Source: Amycolatopsis azurea DSM 43854
Lineage (GTDB): Bacteria; Actinomycetota; Actinomycetes; Mycobacteriales; Pseudonocardiaceae
Direction of reading: 5' to 3'
Assembly: GCF_001995215.1 (NCBI RefSeq)
Contig: NZ_MUXN01000016.1
Location: forward strand, 405,724-469,723
Length of the DNA stretch: 64,000 nucleotides
Shown: positions 7,085 to 14,733 of the stretch, one piece after another
Numbering within the stretch: the stretch's first letter is position 1
How the letters are laid out: each line of letters starts with the position of its first letter
Position numbers and translations under genes: made by a program
Notes under the pieces: model-generated
What the model saw: the letters and a program-made list of their open reading frames with translations, nothing else
Told to the model about the DNA's origin: nothing
The model's database searches: none

Positions 7085-8679
7085 GCACGATCAGGTCCAC
7101 AGTGGACAGCCGGAGCGAGGAGTTCGCGGCCAACCGCGAGTCCATGCTCGGCAAGCTCGCCGAGATCGACGGCGAGCAGGCGAAGGCGATCGCGGGTGGC
7201 GGCGAGAAGTACGTCACCCGGCATCGCAAACGAGGCAAGCTGCTCGCCCGTGAGCGGATCGAACTCCTCCTCGACGAGGACTCGCCGTTCCTGGAACTGT
7301 CACCGCTGGCGGCCTGGGGTTCGGACTACCAGGTCGGCGCCAGCGTGATCACCGGCATCGGCGTCGTCGAAGGCGTCGAATGCATGATCTCGGCGAGCGA
7401 CCCCACGGTCAAAGGCGGGGCGAGCAATCCGTGGACGGCCAAGAAGAGTTATCGCGCCGCGGACATCGCCGCGCAGAACCGCCTGCCGGTGATCAACCTC
7501 GTCGAGTCCGGCGGTGCGGATCTGCCGACGCAGAAGGAGATCTTCATCCCCGGCGGCCGGATCTTCCGCGACATCACGCGGTCTTCGGCGGCGAAGGTGC
7601 CCACGATCGCGCTGGTGTTCGGCAACTCGACCGCGGGCGGCGCGTACCTGCCCGGCATGTCGGACTACGTCGTGATGGTCAAGGAACGCGCGAAGGTGTT
7701 CCTCGGCGGGCCGCCGCTGGTCAAGATGGCCACCGGTGAGGAGTCCGACGACGAATCGCTCGGCGGCGCCGAAATGCACGCCCGCACCTCGGGTCTCGCC
7801 GACTACCTCGCGGCGGACGAAGAGGACGCGATCCGGCTCGGGCGCAGCATCGTCAAACGGCTCAACTGGACCAAGCAGGGGCCGACGCCGAAGCCGGACT
7901 ACGCCGAGCCGCTGTACTCCGCCGAAGACCTGCTCGGCATCGTGCCCACCGACCTCAAGGTGCCGTTCGACCCGCGCGAGGTGATCGCCAGGGTCGCCGA
8001 CGGTTCGGACTTCGACGAGTTCAAACCCTTGTACGGCAGCAGTCTCGCCACCGGCTGGGCGAGCATCCACGGCTACCCGGTCGGCGTCCTCGCCAACGCC
8101 CAAGGCGTGCTCTTCGGCGAGGAGTCGCAGAAGGCGGCGCAGTTCATCCAGCTGGCCAACCAGATCGACACGCCGCTGGTCTTCCTGCACAACACCACCG
8201 GCTACATGGTCGGCAAGGAATACGAGCAGAGCGGCATCATCAAGCACGGCGCGATGATGATCAACGCCGTGTCGAACTCGAAGGTCCCGCATCTGTCGGT
8301 GCTCATGGGCGCTTCCTACGGAGCCGGGCATTACGGCATGTGCGGCCGCGCCTACGATCCCCGGTTCCTCTTCGCCTGGCCCAGCGCGAAATCCGCGGTC
8401 ATGGGGCCGCAACAGCTGGCAGGCGTGCTGTCCATCGTGGCCCGCGCCGCCGCCGCGTCGCGCGGCCAGGACTACAACGAGGAGCACGACGCCGCCATGC
8501 GCGCCATGGTCGAGGGGCAGATCGAGGCCGAGTCGATGCCGATGTTCCTCTCCGGAATGCTCTACGACGACGGGATCATCGATCCTCGCGACACCCGCAC
8601 GGTGCTCGGGCTCAGCCTGTCCGTGATCCACAATGGACCAGTGAAGGGCGCCGAAGGCTTCGGCGTCTTCAGGATGTGA
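7081..8679 (+). CDS. Acyl-CoA carboxylase beta subunit (carboxyltransferase)
   Basis: A 532-residue carboxyltransferase with both crotonase-fold halves. The N-terminal half has HRKRGKLLARERIE and NLVESGGADLP; the C-terminal half has LHNTTGYMVGKEYEQSG and MGASYGAGHYGMCGRAY. The length and the GNSTAGGAYLPGMSDY oxyanion segment match methylcrotonyl-CoA or geranyl-CoA carboxylases (AtuC type) better than propionyl-CoA carboxylases. The ATG overlaps the upstream stop. It partners with the biotin carboxylase encoded next and should carboxylate a 3-methyl-2-enoyl-CoA. Geranyl-CoA versus methylcrotonyl-CoA cannot be decided from the sequence alone. Confidence 0.92.
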   Translation: MSTIRSTVDSRSEEFAANRESMLGKLAEIDGEQAKAIAGGGEKYVTRHRKRGKLLARERIELLLDEDSPFLELSPLAAWGSDYQVGASVITGIGVVEGVECMISASDPTVKGGASNPWTAKKSYRAADIAAQNRLPVINLVESGGADLPTQKEIFIPGGRIFRDITRSSAAKVPTIALVFGNSTAGGAYLPGMSDYVVMVKERAKVFLGGPPLVKMATGEESDDESLGGAEMHARTSGLADYLAADEEDAIRLGRSIVKRLNWTKQGPTPKPDYAEPLYSAEDLLGIVPTDLKVPFDPREVIARVADGSDFDEFKPLYGSSLATGWASIHGYPVGVLANAQGVLFGEESQKAAQFIQLANQIDTPLVFLHNTTGYMVGKEYEQSGIIKHGAMMINAVSNSKVPHLSVLMGASYGAGHYGMCGRAYDPRFLFAWPSAKSAVMGPQQLAGVLSIVARAAAASRGQDYNEEHDAAMRAMVEGQIEAESMPMFLSGMLYDDGIIDPRDTRTVLGLSLSVIHNGPVKGAEGFGVFRM

Positions 8680-8684
8680 GCGGC

Positions 8685-10637
8685 ATGATCGAGAAGCTTC
8701 TGGTCGCCAACCGCGGCGAGATCGCCCGCCGCGTGTTCCGCACCTGCCGTGACGCCGGGATCGGCACGGTCGCGGTGTTCTCCGACGCGGATGCCGACGC
8801 GCCGCACACCGCCGAGGCGGACGTCGCCGTCCGGCTGCCGGGCAACGCGCCGTCCGACACCTATCTGCGCGCCGAACTGCTGATCAAGGCGGCCGTCGAG
8901 ACCGGCGCCGACGCGATCCACCCCGGTTACGGCTTCCTGTCCGAGAACGCCGCGTTCGCGCGAGCCGTGATCGACGCCGGACTGACCTGGGTCGGCCCGC
9001 CGCCGGAGGCCATCGAGAGCATGGGCTCCAAGGTCGAGTCCAAGCGGATGATGGCCGGCGCTGGTGTCCCGATCCTGTCCGAACTGGACCCGGCAGAGGT
9101 CACCGAGGCCGACCTTCCCTTGCTGGTCAAGGCTTCCGCCGGTGGTGGCGGACGGGGTATGCGTGTCGTGCGCTCGCTCGGCGAACTCGCCGAGGCCGTC
9201 GAAGGAGCGAGCGCGGAAGCCGCGTCGGCGTTCGGCGACCCGACCGTGTTCTGCGAGCGGTATCTGGAGACCGGACGGCATATCGAGGTCCAGGTGCTCG
9301 CCGACACCCACGGCACGGTGTGGGCGGTGGGGGAGCGGGAATGCTCGATCCAGCGCCGCCATCAGAAGGTCGTCGAGGAGGCGCCGTCGCCGTTCGTCGA
9401 CGAAGCCATGCGGGAGGCGCTGTTCGACGCCGCGCGCAAGGCCGCGCAGGCGATCGACTACGTCGGCGCCGGAACGGTCGAGTTCCTGGCCGGCCCGGAC
9501 GGGCGGTTCTACTTCCTGGAGATGAACACCCGGCTCCAGGTGGAACACCCGGTCACCGAGGCCACGACCGGACTCGACCTCGTGTCGCTGCAACTGCGCA
9601 TCGCCGAGGGCGAGCACCTGCCGATCGACGAGCCGGAGACGCGGGGCCACGCGATCGAGGTCCGGCTCTACGCGGAAGACCCGGCCGCGGGCTGGCAGCC
9701 GCAGAGCGGCACCCTGCACCGCTTCGAGCTTCCCGCCGCGCAGCGGGAATTCGAAGTCGGCCCGGGTGTCCGGCTCGACTCCGGTTTCGTCAGCGGCCAG
9801 GCCGTCGGCGTGCACTACGACCCGATGCTCGCCAAGGTCATCGCGTTCGCCCCGGACCGCCGGAGCGCGGCACGGGCCTTGGCCGGAGCACTGGCGGGCG
9901 CGGAGATCCACGGCGTGGTGACCAACCGCGACCTGCTGGTGAACGTCCTGCGGCACGAGGCTTTCCTCGCGGGCGAGACCGATACGGCGTTCTTCGACCG
10001 GCACGGGCTCGAAACCCTGGCCCGGCCACTGGCCACTGTGGACACCGTACGGATTTCCGCGCTCGCCGCGGCTTTGACCGGTGCCGCCGTGAACCGGGCG
10101 GGCGCGCAGGTGCAGGGACGACTGCCGAGCGGCTGGCGCAACGTCCGCTCGCAAGGGCAGCGCAAACGTTTTCGTCAGGGAGAGGACGAGATCGAGGTCG
10201 TCTACACCCTCGGTCGCGACGGGCTGCGTGCGGACGGATTCGAAGGCGTCGAACTGGTTTCGGCCGAGTCCGGCAGCGTGGTCCTGGAAGTCTCCGGGGT
10301 GCGGCGGAAGTTCGGTGTCGCCCGGTACGGCGACGCCGTGTACGTCGATTCGCCCGACGGCGCCGTCGAACTGAACGTGGTGCCGCGGTACCCCGATCCC
10401 GACGCGGCGCTCGCCGCCGGTTCGCTCGTGGCGCCGATGCCGGGCACCGTCGTCCGGCTCGCGGTCGAGGCCGGCGACACCGTCAAGACCGGCGATCCGC
10501 TGCTGTGGCTGGAAGCGATGAAGATGGAACACCGGATCGCGGCGCCCGCCGACGGCGTCGTGACCGAACTCCCGGTGGTGGTCGGACAACAGGTCGAAGT
10601 GGGCACGATCCTCGCGGTGGTAGGAGACGACGAATGA
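8685..10637 (+). CDS. Acyl-CoA carboxylase alpha subunit (biotin carboxylase + biotin carrier)
   Basis: A 650-residue fused biotin carboxylase/BCCP. IEKLLVANRGEIARRVFRTC starts the N-terminal domain, KASAGGGGRGMRVV is the ATP-grasp loop, EMNTRLQVEHPVTE is the carboxylase signature, and EAMKMEH near residue 613 carries the lysine that accepts biotin. An in-frame GTG at 8676 would keep the GTGA overlap pattern of the operon and add three residues; ATG at 8685 matches the conserved N-terminus. It forms a complex with the carboxyltransferase before it and drives ATP-dependent carboxylation. Confidence 0.93.
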   Translation: MIEKLLVANRGEIARRVFRTCRDAGIGTVAVFSDADADAPHTAEADVAVRLPGNAPSDTYLRAELLIKAAVETGADAIHPGYGFLSENAAFARAVIDAGLTWVGPPPEAIESMGSKVESKRMMAGAGVPILSELDPAEVTEADLPLLVKASAGGGGRGMRVVRSLGELAEAVEGASAEAASAFGDPTVFCERYLETGRHIEVQVLADTHGTVWAVGERECSIQRRHQKVVEEAPSPFVDEAMREALFDAARKAAQAIDYVGAGTVEFLAGPDGRFYFLEMNTRLQVEHPVTEATTGLDLVSLQLRIAEGEHLPIDEPETRGHAIEVRLYAEDPAAGWQPQSGTLHRFELPAAQREFEVGPGVRLDSGFVSGQAVGVHYDPMLAKVIAFAPDRRSAARALAGALAGAEIHGVVTNRDLLVNVLRHEAFLAGETDTAFFDRHGLETLARPLATVDTVRISALAAALTGAAVNRAGAQVQGRLPSGWRNVRSQGQRKRFRQGEDEIEVVYTLGRDGLRADGFEGVELVSAESGSVVLEVSGVRRKFGVARYGDAVYVDSPDGAVELNVVPRYPDPDAALAAGSLVAPMPGTVVRLAVEAGDTVKTGDPLLWLEAMKMEHRIAAPADGVVTELPVVVGQQVEVGTILAVVGDDE

Positions 10638-11800
10638 ACGCGATGAACTTCACCGAGCCCGAGGAGCGCGTCGCGCTGCGGGCCGCGGTCGCCGAACTGG
10701 GCAAGAAGTACGGGCACGAGTACTACTCGAAGCAGGCCCGCGCCGGGCTCAAGACCGAGGAACTGTGGGCCGAGGCCGGACGGCTGGGCTACCTCGGCGT
10801 GAACCTGCCCGAGGAGTACGGCGGCGGGGGAGCGGGCATCGCGGATCTCGCTGCGGTGCTGGAAGAACTCGCCGCGGCGGGCTGCCCGCTGCTGCTCATG
10901 GTCGTCTCGCCGGCGATCTGCGGCACGGTCATCTCGCGGTTCGGCACCGACGAGCAGAAGAAGCGCTGGCTGCCGGGCATCGCCGACGGCAGCAGGCGGA
11001 TGGTCTTCGCGATCACCGAACCGGACGCCGGGTCGAACTCGCACAAGATCACCACCACCGCGAAACGCGACGGCGGCGATTGGGTCCTCAGTGGACGGAA
11101 GGTCTACATCTCCGGTGTCGACGAGGCGGACGCCGTCCTGGTCGTCGGCCGTACCGAGGATTCCAAGACCGGCAAGCTGAAGCCCGCGCTGTTCATCGTC
11201 CCGACCGACGCGCCAGGCTTCGAGTACAAGCAGATCGACATGGACATCGTCTCGCCGGAGAAGCAGTTCGGCCTTTTCCTCGACGACGTCCACCTGCCCG
11301 CCGACGCGCTGGTGGGCGAGGAGGACGCGGCGATCGCGCAGTTGTTCGCCGGGCTCAACCCCGAACGCATCATGGGCGCGTCGTTCTCGCTCGGCATCGC
11401 GCGGTACGCGCTGGCCAAGGGCGTCGCCTACGCCAACGAGCGCAAGGTGTGGGGCGCGCCGATCGGCACCCACCAGGGTCTCGCGCATCCGCTGGCCGAG
11501 ATCAAGATCGAGCTGGAACTGGCCAAACTCATGACGCAGAAGGCGGCGTCGCTCTACGACTCCGGCGACGACTTCGGCGCGGGCGAATCGGCGAACATGG
11601 CGAAGTACGCCGCCGCCGAGGTCGCGATCCGCGCGGTCGACCAGGCCGTGCAGACCCACGGTGGCAACGGGCTCGCCAGTGAATACGGGCTGGGCACGCT
11701 GGTCACCGCCGTCCGGCTGGGCCGGATCGCGCCGGTGAGCCGTGAGATGGTGCTCAACTTCGTCGGCCAGCACAGCCTCGGCCTGCCGCGGTCCTACTGA
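10634..11800 (+). CDS. Acyl-CoA dehydrogenase (second)
   Basis: A 388-residue acyl-CoA dehydrogenase, distinct in sequence from the one at 5936-7084. Key segments are NLPEEYGGGGAG, FAITEPDAGSNSHKI, SGRKVYISGVDEAD and AVQTHGGNGLASEYG. The start overlaps the upstream stop (ATGA). Two dehydrogenases in one operon fit a pathway that alternates beta-oxidation of branched intermediates with a carboxylation step. Which of the two acts first is not visible. Confidence 0.92.
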   Translation: MNAMNFTEPEERVALRAAVAELGKKYGHEYYSKQARAGLKTEELWAEAGRLGYLGVNLPEEYGGGGAGIADLAAVLEELAAAGCPLLLMVVSPAICGTVISRFGTDEQKKRWLPGIADGSRRMVFAITEPDAGSNSHKITTTAKRDGGDWVLSGRKVYISGVDEADAVLVVGRTEDSKTGKLKPALFIVPTDAPGFEYKQIDMDIVSPEKQFGLFLDDVHLPADALVGEEDAAIAQLFAGLNPERIMGASFSLGIARYALAKGVAYANERKVWGAPIGTHQGLAHPLAEIKIELELAKLMTQKAASLYDSGDDFGAGESANMAKYAAAEVAIRAVDQAVQTHGGNGLASEYGLGTLVTAVRLGRIAPVSREMVLNFVGQHSLGLPRSY

Positions 11801-11810
11801 GGAGGCGTCC

Positions 11811-12647
11811 ATGAGCACGCTGCACGGCAAGACCATCATCATCTCCGGCGGCAGCCGCGGGATCGGCGAGGCCATCGCGGTCCGCGCCGCCCGCGACGGG
11901 GCGAACATCGCCCTGCTGGCCAAAACCGCCGAGCCGCACCCGAAACTGCCGGGGACGCTCTACACGGCGGCCAAGGCGATCGAGGACGCCGGCGGGCAGG
12001 CGCTGCCGATCGTCGGCGACGTCCGCGACGACACGTCGGTCGAGGCCGCGATCGCGCGGACCGCGGAGCAGTTCGGCGGCATCGACATCGTGCTCAACAA
12101 CGCCAGCGCGATCGACCTGACGCCGACCGAAGCGGTCAGCATGAAGCGCTACGACCTGATGCAGGACATCAACGCGCGCGGGTCGTTCCTGCTGTCGAAA
12201 CTCGCCATCCCGCACCTGAAACTGGCGGAGAACGCGCACATCCTGACGCTGTCGCCGCCGATCAGCCTCGACGAGAAGTGGTTCACGGCCGGGCACCTCG
12301 CGTACAGCATCGCGAAGTACTCGATGAGCCTGGTGACCGTCGGGCTCGCTGCGGAACTGCGGCAGTACGGGATCGCGGCGAACTCGCTGTGGCCGCGGAC
12401 CACGATCGACACCGCCGCCATCCGCAACGTCGTCGGCGCAGAACTCGCCGCGAAGTCGCGGACGCCGGAGATCATGGCGGACGCGGCGCACGCGATCCTC
12501 ACCAAACCGAGCACCGAGACGACGGGGAACTTCTACCTCGACGACGAGGTGCTGGCCGCCGAGGGCGTCACGGACTTCTCGAAGTACCGCGTCGGCGGGA
12601 GCGAGGAAGACCTGCAGCTCGATTTCTGGGTCGAAGAACGGTCATGA
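11811..12647 (+). CDS. Short-chain dehydrogenase, HSDL2/AtuG-like
   Basis: A 278-residue SDR with the cofactor motif SGGSRGIGEAIAVRAARDGAN, then LLAKTAEPHPKLPGTLY, a conserved loop of the HSDL2/AtuG subgroup, and NNASAIDL. The active-site Tyr/Lys pair is in AYSIAKYSMS. GGAGG precedes the ATG by six bases; the ten-base gap to the previous gene is the widest inside this operon. It probably oxidises a 3-hydroxyacyl-CoA or another hydroxylated intermediate, with NAD as a likely cofactor. Confidence 0.88.
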   Translation: MSTLHGKTIIISGGSRGIGEAIAVRAARDGANIALLAKTAEPHPKLPGTLYTAAKAIEDAGGQALPIVGDVRDDTSVEAAIARTAEQFGGIDIVLNNASAIDLTPTEAVSMKRYDLMQDINARGSFLLSKLAIPHLKLAENAHILTLSPPISLDEKWFTAGHLAYSIAKYSMSLVTVGLAAELRQYGIAANSLWPRTTIDTAAIRNVVGAELAAKSRTPEIMADAAHAILTKPSTETTGNFYLDDEVLAAEGVTDFSKYRVGGSEEDLQLDFWVEERS

Positions 12648-13285
12648 TCCGCGAACCGCAGCAGGAGCGCAGCCGCACGACCCGGCGGCGGCTGGTCGAG
12701 GCCGCCGTCGAGACGATCGGGGAGCTGGGCTGGAACGGGACCACGGTCGCGGTGATCGCCGAACGCGCCGGGGTCTCGCGCGGTGCCGCCCAGCACCACT
12801 TCCCGACCAGGGAGGACCTGGTCGCGGCCGCGGTCGAGCACGTCGGCGAGATCCAGATCGTGGAGCTGCGCGCCCGCGCCGCCGAGCTGCCGTCGGGGCG
12901 GTCCAGGATCGAACGGGCCGTCGACATGGTGCTCAACCTTTACAGCGGGCCGATGTTCCGCGCCGCGCTCCACCTGTGGGTCGCGGCGTCGACCGACGAA
13001 GCCCTGCGCGCGACCCTCGTGCCGCTGGAAGCCAGGGTCGGCAGGGAAGCACACCGAGTGACCGTGGAACTGCTCGGCGTCGACGAGTCCCACACCGGCG
13101 TCCGCGAGCTGGTCCAGGCCACTCTCGATCTTGCCCGCGGCCTGGGCCTGGCGAATCTGCTGACCGACGACACGAAGCGCCGCAAGCAGATCGTGGCCCA
13201 GTGGGCGCGCGTCCTGGAGCCCACGCTGGCAGTGGCAAAAAGCCAGAAGATCGAACGGAACCTGGATAATCCCGAGAACGTCTGA
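12644..13285 (+). CDS. TetR family regulator closing the catabolic operon
   Basis: A 213-residue TetR protein. The helix-turn-helix spans about residues 25-60 (TTVAVIAERAGVSRGAAQHHF). The C-terminal ligand domain is all-helical. The ATG overlaps the SDR stop, so it is translated with the operon and probably autoregulates it, perhaps at the dyad at 3389-3406. Pseudomonas atu operons also have a TetR repressor (AtuR), which supports this role; the ligand is likely an acyl-CoA. Confidence 0.9.
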   Translation: MIREPQQERSRTTRRRLVEAAVETIGELGWNGTTVAVIAERAGVSRGAAQHHFPTREDLVAAAVEHVGEIQIVELRARAAELPSGRSRIERAVDMVLNLYSGPMFRAALHLWVAASTDEALRATLVPLEARVGREAHRVTVELLGVDESHTGVRELVQATLDLARGLGLANLLTDDTKRRKQIVAQWARVLEPTLAVAKSQKIERNLDNPENV

Positions 13286-13292
13286 GATCTTG

Positions 13293-13321
13293 TTAACACT
13301 GATGGAGCAGCGACCGATAAC
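13293..13321 (+). promoter_or_regulatory. Possible promoter for the small Cys-rich protein gene
   Basis: TTAACA (13293-13298), a 17-base spacer and GATAAC (13316-13321) precede the gene at 13373. The boxes are moderate matches and no other signal supports them. Confidence 0.35.
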
Positions 13322-13372
13322 ACGGTGTAAGTGCTGCTGATTCGGGTAGCTGATCGAGAGAGGTCCAGTCCG

Positions 13373-13642
13373 GTGTCCGGTTCAGAGGTCGAACTGTCCC
13401 ATCGAGCGATGGCGATGCTGCGAGCGGTCGCGGCCCGCCGTGCCGAGATGTCGTGCAGCTGCGAGCCGGACCTCTTCATCGACGGATTCGCCTGTTGCGA
13501 CCAGATGACCGCGCACGCCCTGGCCCACGGCGGCTACATCCGCCCCGCCGAGTCCACCGGGCTCTCCGCGGTGACCGGCCGGGTGCCCGCCGAACTGACC
13601 GAGGCGGGCGAGGCCGCGATCGCGGTCACCGCGGCTGCCTGA
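13373..13642 (+). CDS. Small Cys-rich protein of unknown function
   Basis: An 89-residue protein starting at a GTG with a GAGAGAGG ribosome site nine bases upstream. It contains the cysteine cluster SCSCEPDLFIDGFACCDQ (CxC then CC, about residues 26-43), which could bind a metal or form disulfides, and no signal peptide or membrane segment. I do not recognise the family. Its last codons and stop (13615-13645) are duplicated almost perfectly at 13856-13886, beyond a repeat block. The composition and codon use match neighbouring genes, so it is probably real. Confidence 0.65.
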   Translation: MSGSEVELSHRAMAMLRAVAARRAEMSCSCEPDLFIDGFACCDQMTAHALAHGGYIRPAESTGLSAVTGRVPAELTEAGEAAIAVTAAA

Positions 13643-13886
13643 CCTGCCCGCGAGTCTTCCGACCGGTCACTTGTCGGCCGTCGAGTCACGAGTGTCGTCC
13701 ACCTGATCACGTGTGTCGTCCGTCTGATCACGGGTATCGGCCGTTCAGTCACGCCCATGCGCCGTCCGAGCACGTGCGCAGCATGGCGAACACCCGTGAC
13801 CGAAGGGACGACACGTGTGATCAGGTGGACGACACTCGTGATCGGATGGACGACACGCGATCGCGGTCACCGCAGCTGCCTGACCT
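13615..13886. repeat. Repeat block: duplicated gene 3' end flanking an inverted and tandem repeat
   Basis: The 31-base end of the small gene, including its TGA (13615-13645), recurs with one change at 13856-13886. Between the copies, 13690-13721 and 13806-13837 are nearly perfect 32-base inverted repeats. Each half is built from roughly 21-base units, such as TGATCACGTGTGTCGTCC, repeated three to four times with drift. The interval 13643-14006 holds no gene other than this block and the ribosome site of the next gene. It is not a CRISPR array: units are abutting and degenerate, without spacers. Confidence 0.8.
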
Positions 13887-14006
13887 TTCGTCGCACCATG
13901 TGTCCGCTGTGGACGACTTCCGTTTACAAGCGCCTCCCGCGTTCCTAATATCCACCCCGGGTTGAGGCCGCCGCGTCGATCGGCGGACCGGGGTTTGGAG
14001 GTGCCG

Positions 14007-14546
14007 ATGGCACGCACGGCTCGCCGCGAGGCCGGTGGGGACGCCCTGAGCGAGTTGATGCGGGCGGCCGGTGCCGCGCCCCGTCGCCGGGGACCGCGCG
14101 GGCCGAAGCACCGGGCGCCGATCGCCGTCGCTCCCGGGAGCGGGAAGTTCTGGCGGATTTCGGCGCTTTCGGCCGGTGGCGTCGTTGTCGTCGGCCTGCT
14201 GGCCGTCCTGCTCACCCCCGCCGATCCGGCCGAGGTCATCCCGGGCGTGCCGCTCCCGCCGCCGTCGCTGACCATCGCCCCGCAGGCCATCCATGTCCCG
14301 GACGACGCGGTGTCCTCGCCCGTCCCGTCGGGGCCGTCGGGCGGCAGTGTCGCACCCCCGCCGCCGATGACCGCGTCGATGCACGGCTCGGAAACGCCGT
14401 CCCCGACGCCGGCGCCCACGCCCGAAGAACAGCCTGATCCGCGTGCCGGTCACCATGATCACGAGTACTACGAGGACTGGTACCGCGGCTACTACGGCGG
14501 CGGATATCCCGGCGCCTATCGAGGCGGCGGCAGGCAGCCGCAATAA
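14007..14546 (+). CDS. Proline-rich single-pass membrane protein, unknown function
   Basis: A 179-residue protein starting at an ATG with GGAG seven bases upstream. Residues 1-48 are basic and cytosolic (RRRGPRGPKH), a membrane helix follows at about 51-68 (ISALSAGGVVVVGLLAVLL), and the rest is an extracytoplasmic Pro/Ser/Thr-rich linker ending in a His/Tyr/Gly-rich tail (HHDHEYYEDWYRGYYGGG). The tail looks low-complexity and might bind metal or cell-wall polymer. I cannot assign a function. It precedes the NTPase/binding-protein pair in the same direction, with a gap of 187 bases, and could be part of that system. Confidence 0.75.
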   Translation: MARTARREAGGDALSELMRAAGAAPRRRGPRGPKHRAPIAVAPGSGKFWRISALSAGGVVVVGLLAVLLTPADPAEVIPGVPLPPPSLTIAPQAIHVPDDAVSSPVPSGPSGGSVAPPPPMTASMHGSETPSPTPAPTPEEQPDPRAGHHDHEYYEDWYRGYYGGGYPGAYRGGGRQPQ

Positions 14547-14733
14547 GGCGGATAGCGCCGATCGGGTGATCGACGGTATCGCTCGCCGTCGATCGATAAT
14601 TACGATTCCTACCGGATTTCGTCCTTTCGTGTCTGGGTGGCGGTATTCCTGTGCCCTCGGCGCGGCCGGGTACCTACGATGGTTCGCACTCTCCATTCCC
14701 TTCCCGGAGCACAGCTAGGGGTTGAACAGGAAA

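Noticed and set aside
13671..13865. Possible CRISPR array in the short repeats at 13.7 kb
   Set aside because: Units are about 21 bases, abutting, degenerate and partly inverted, with no unique spacers and no cas genes nearby.
14722..14733. TTG 14722 as the start of the P-loop NTPase
   Set aside because: ATG 14734 is closer to the first conserved helix; the TTG cannot be excluded but adds only four residues.
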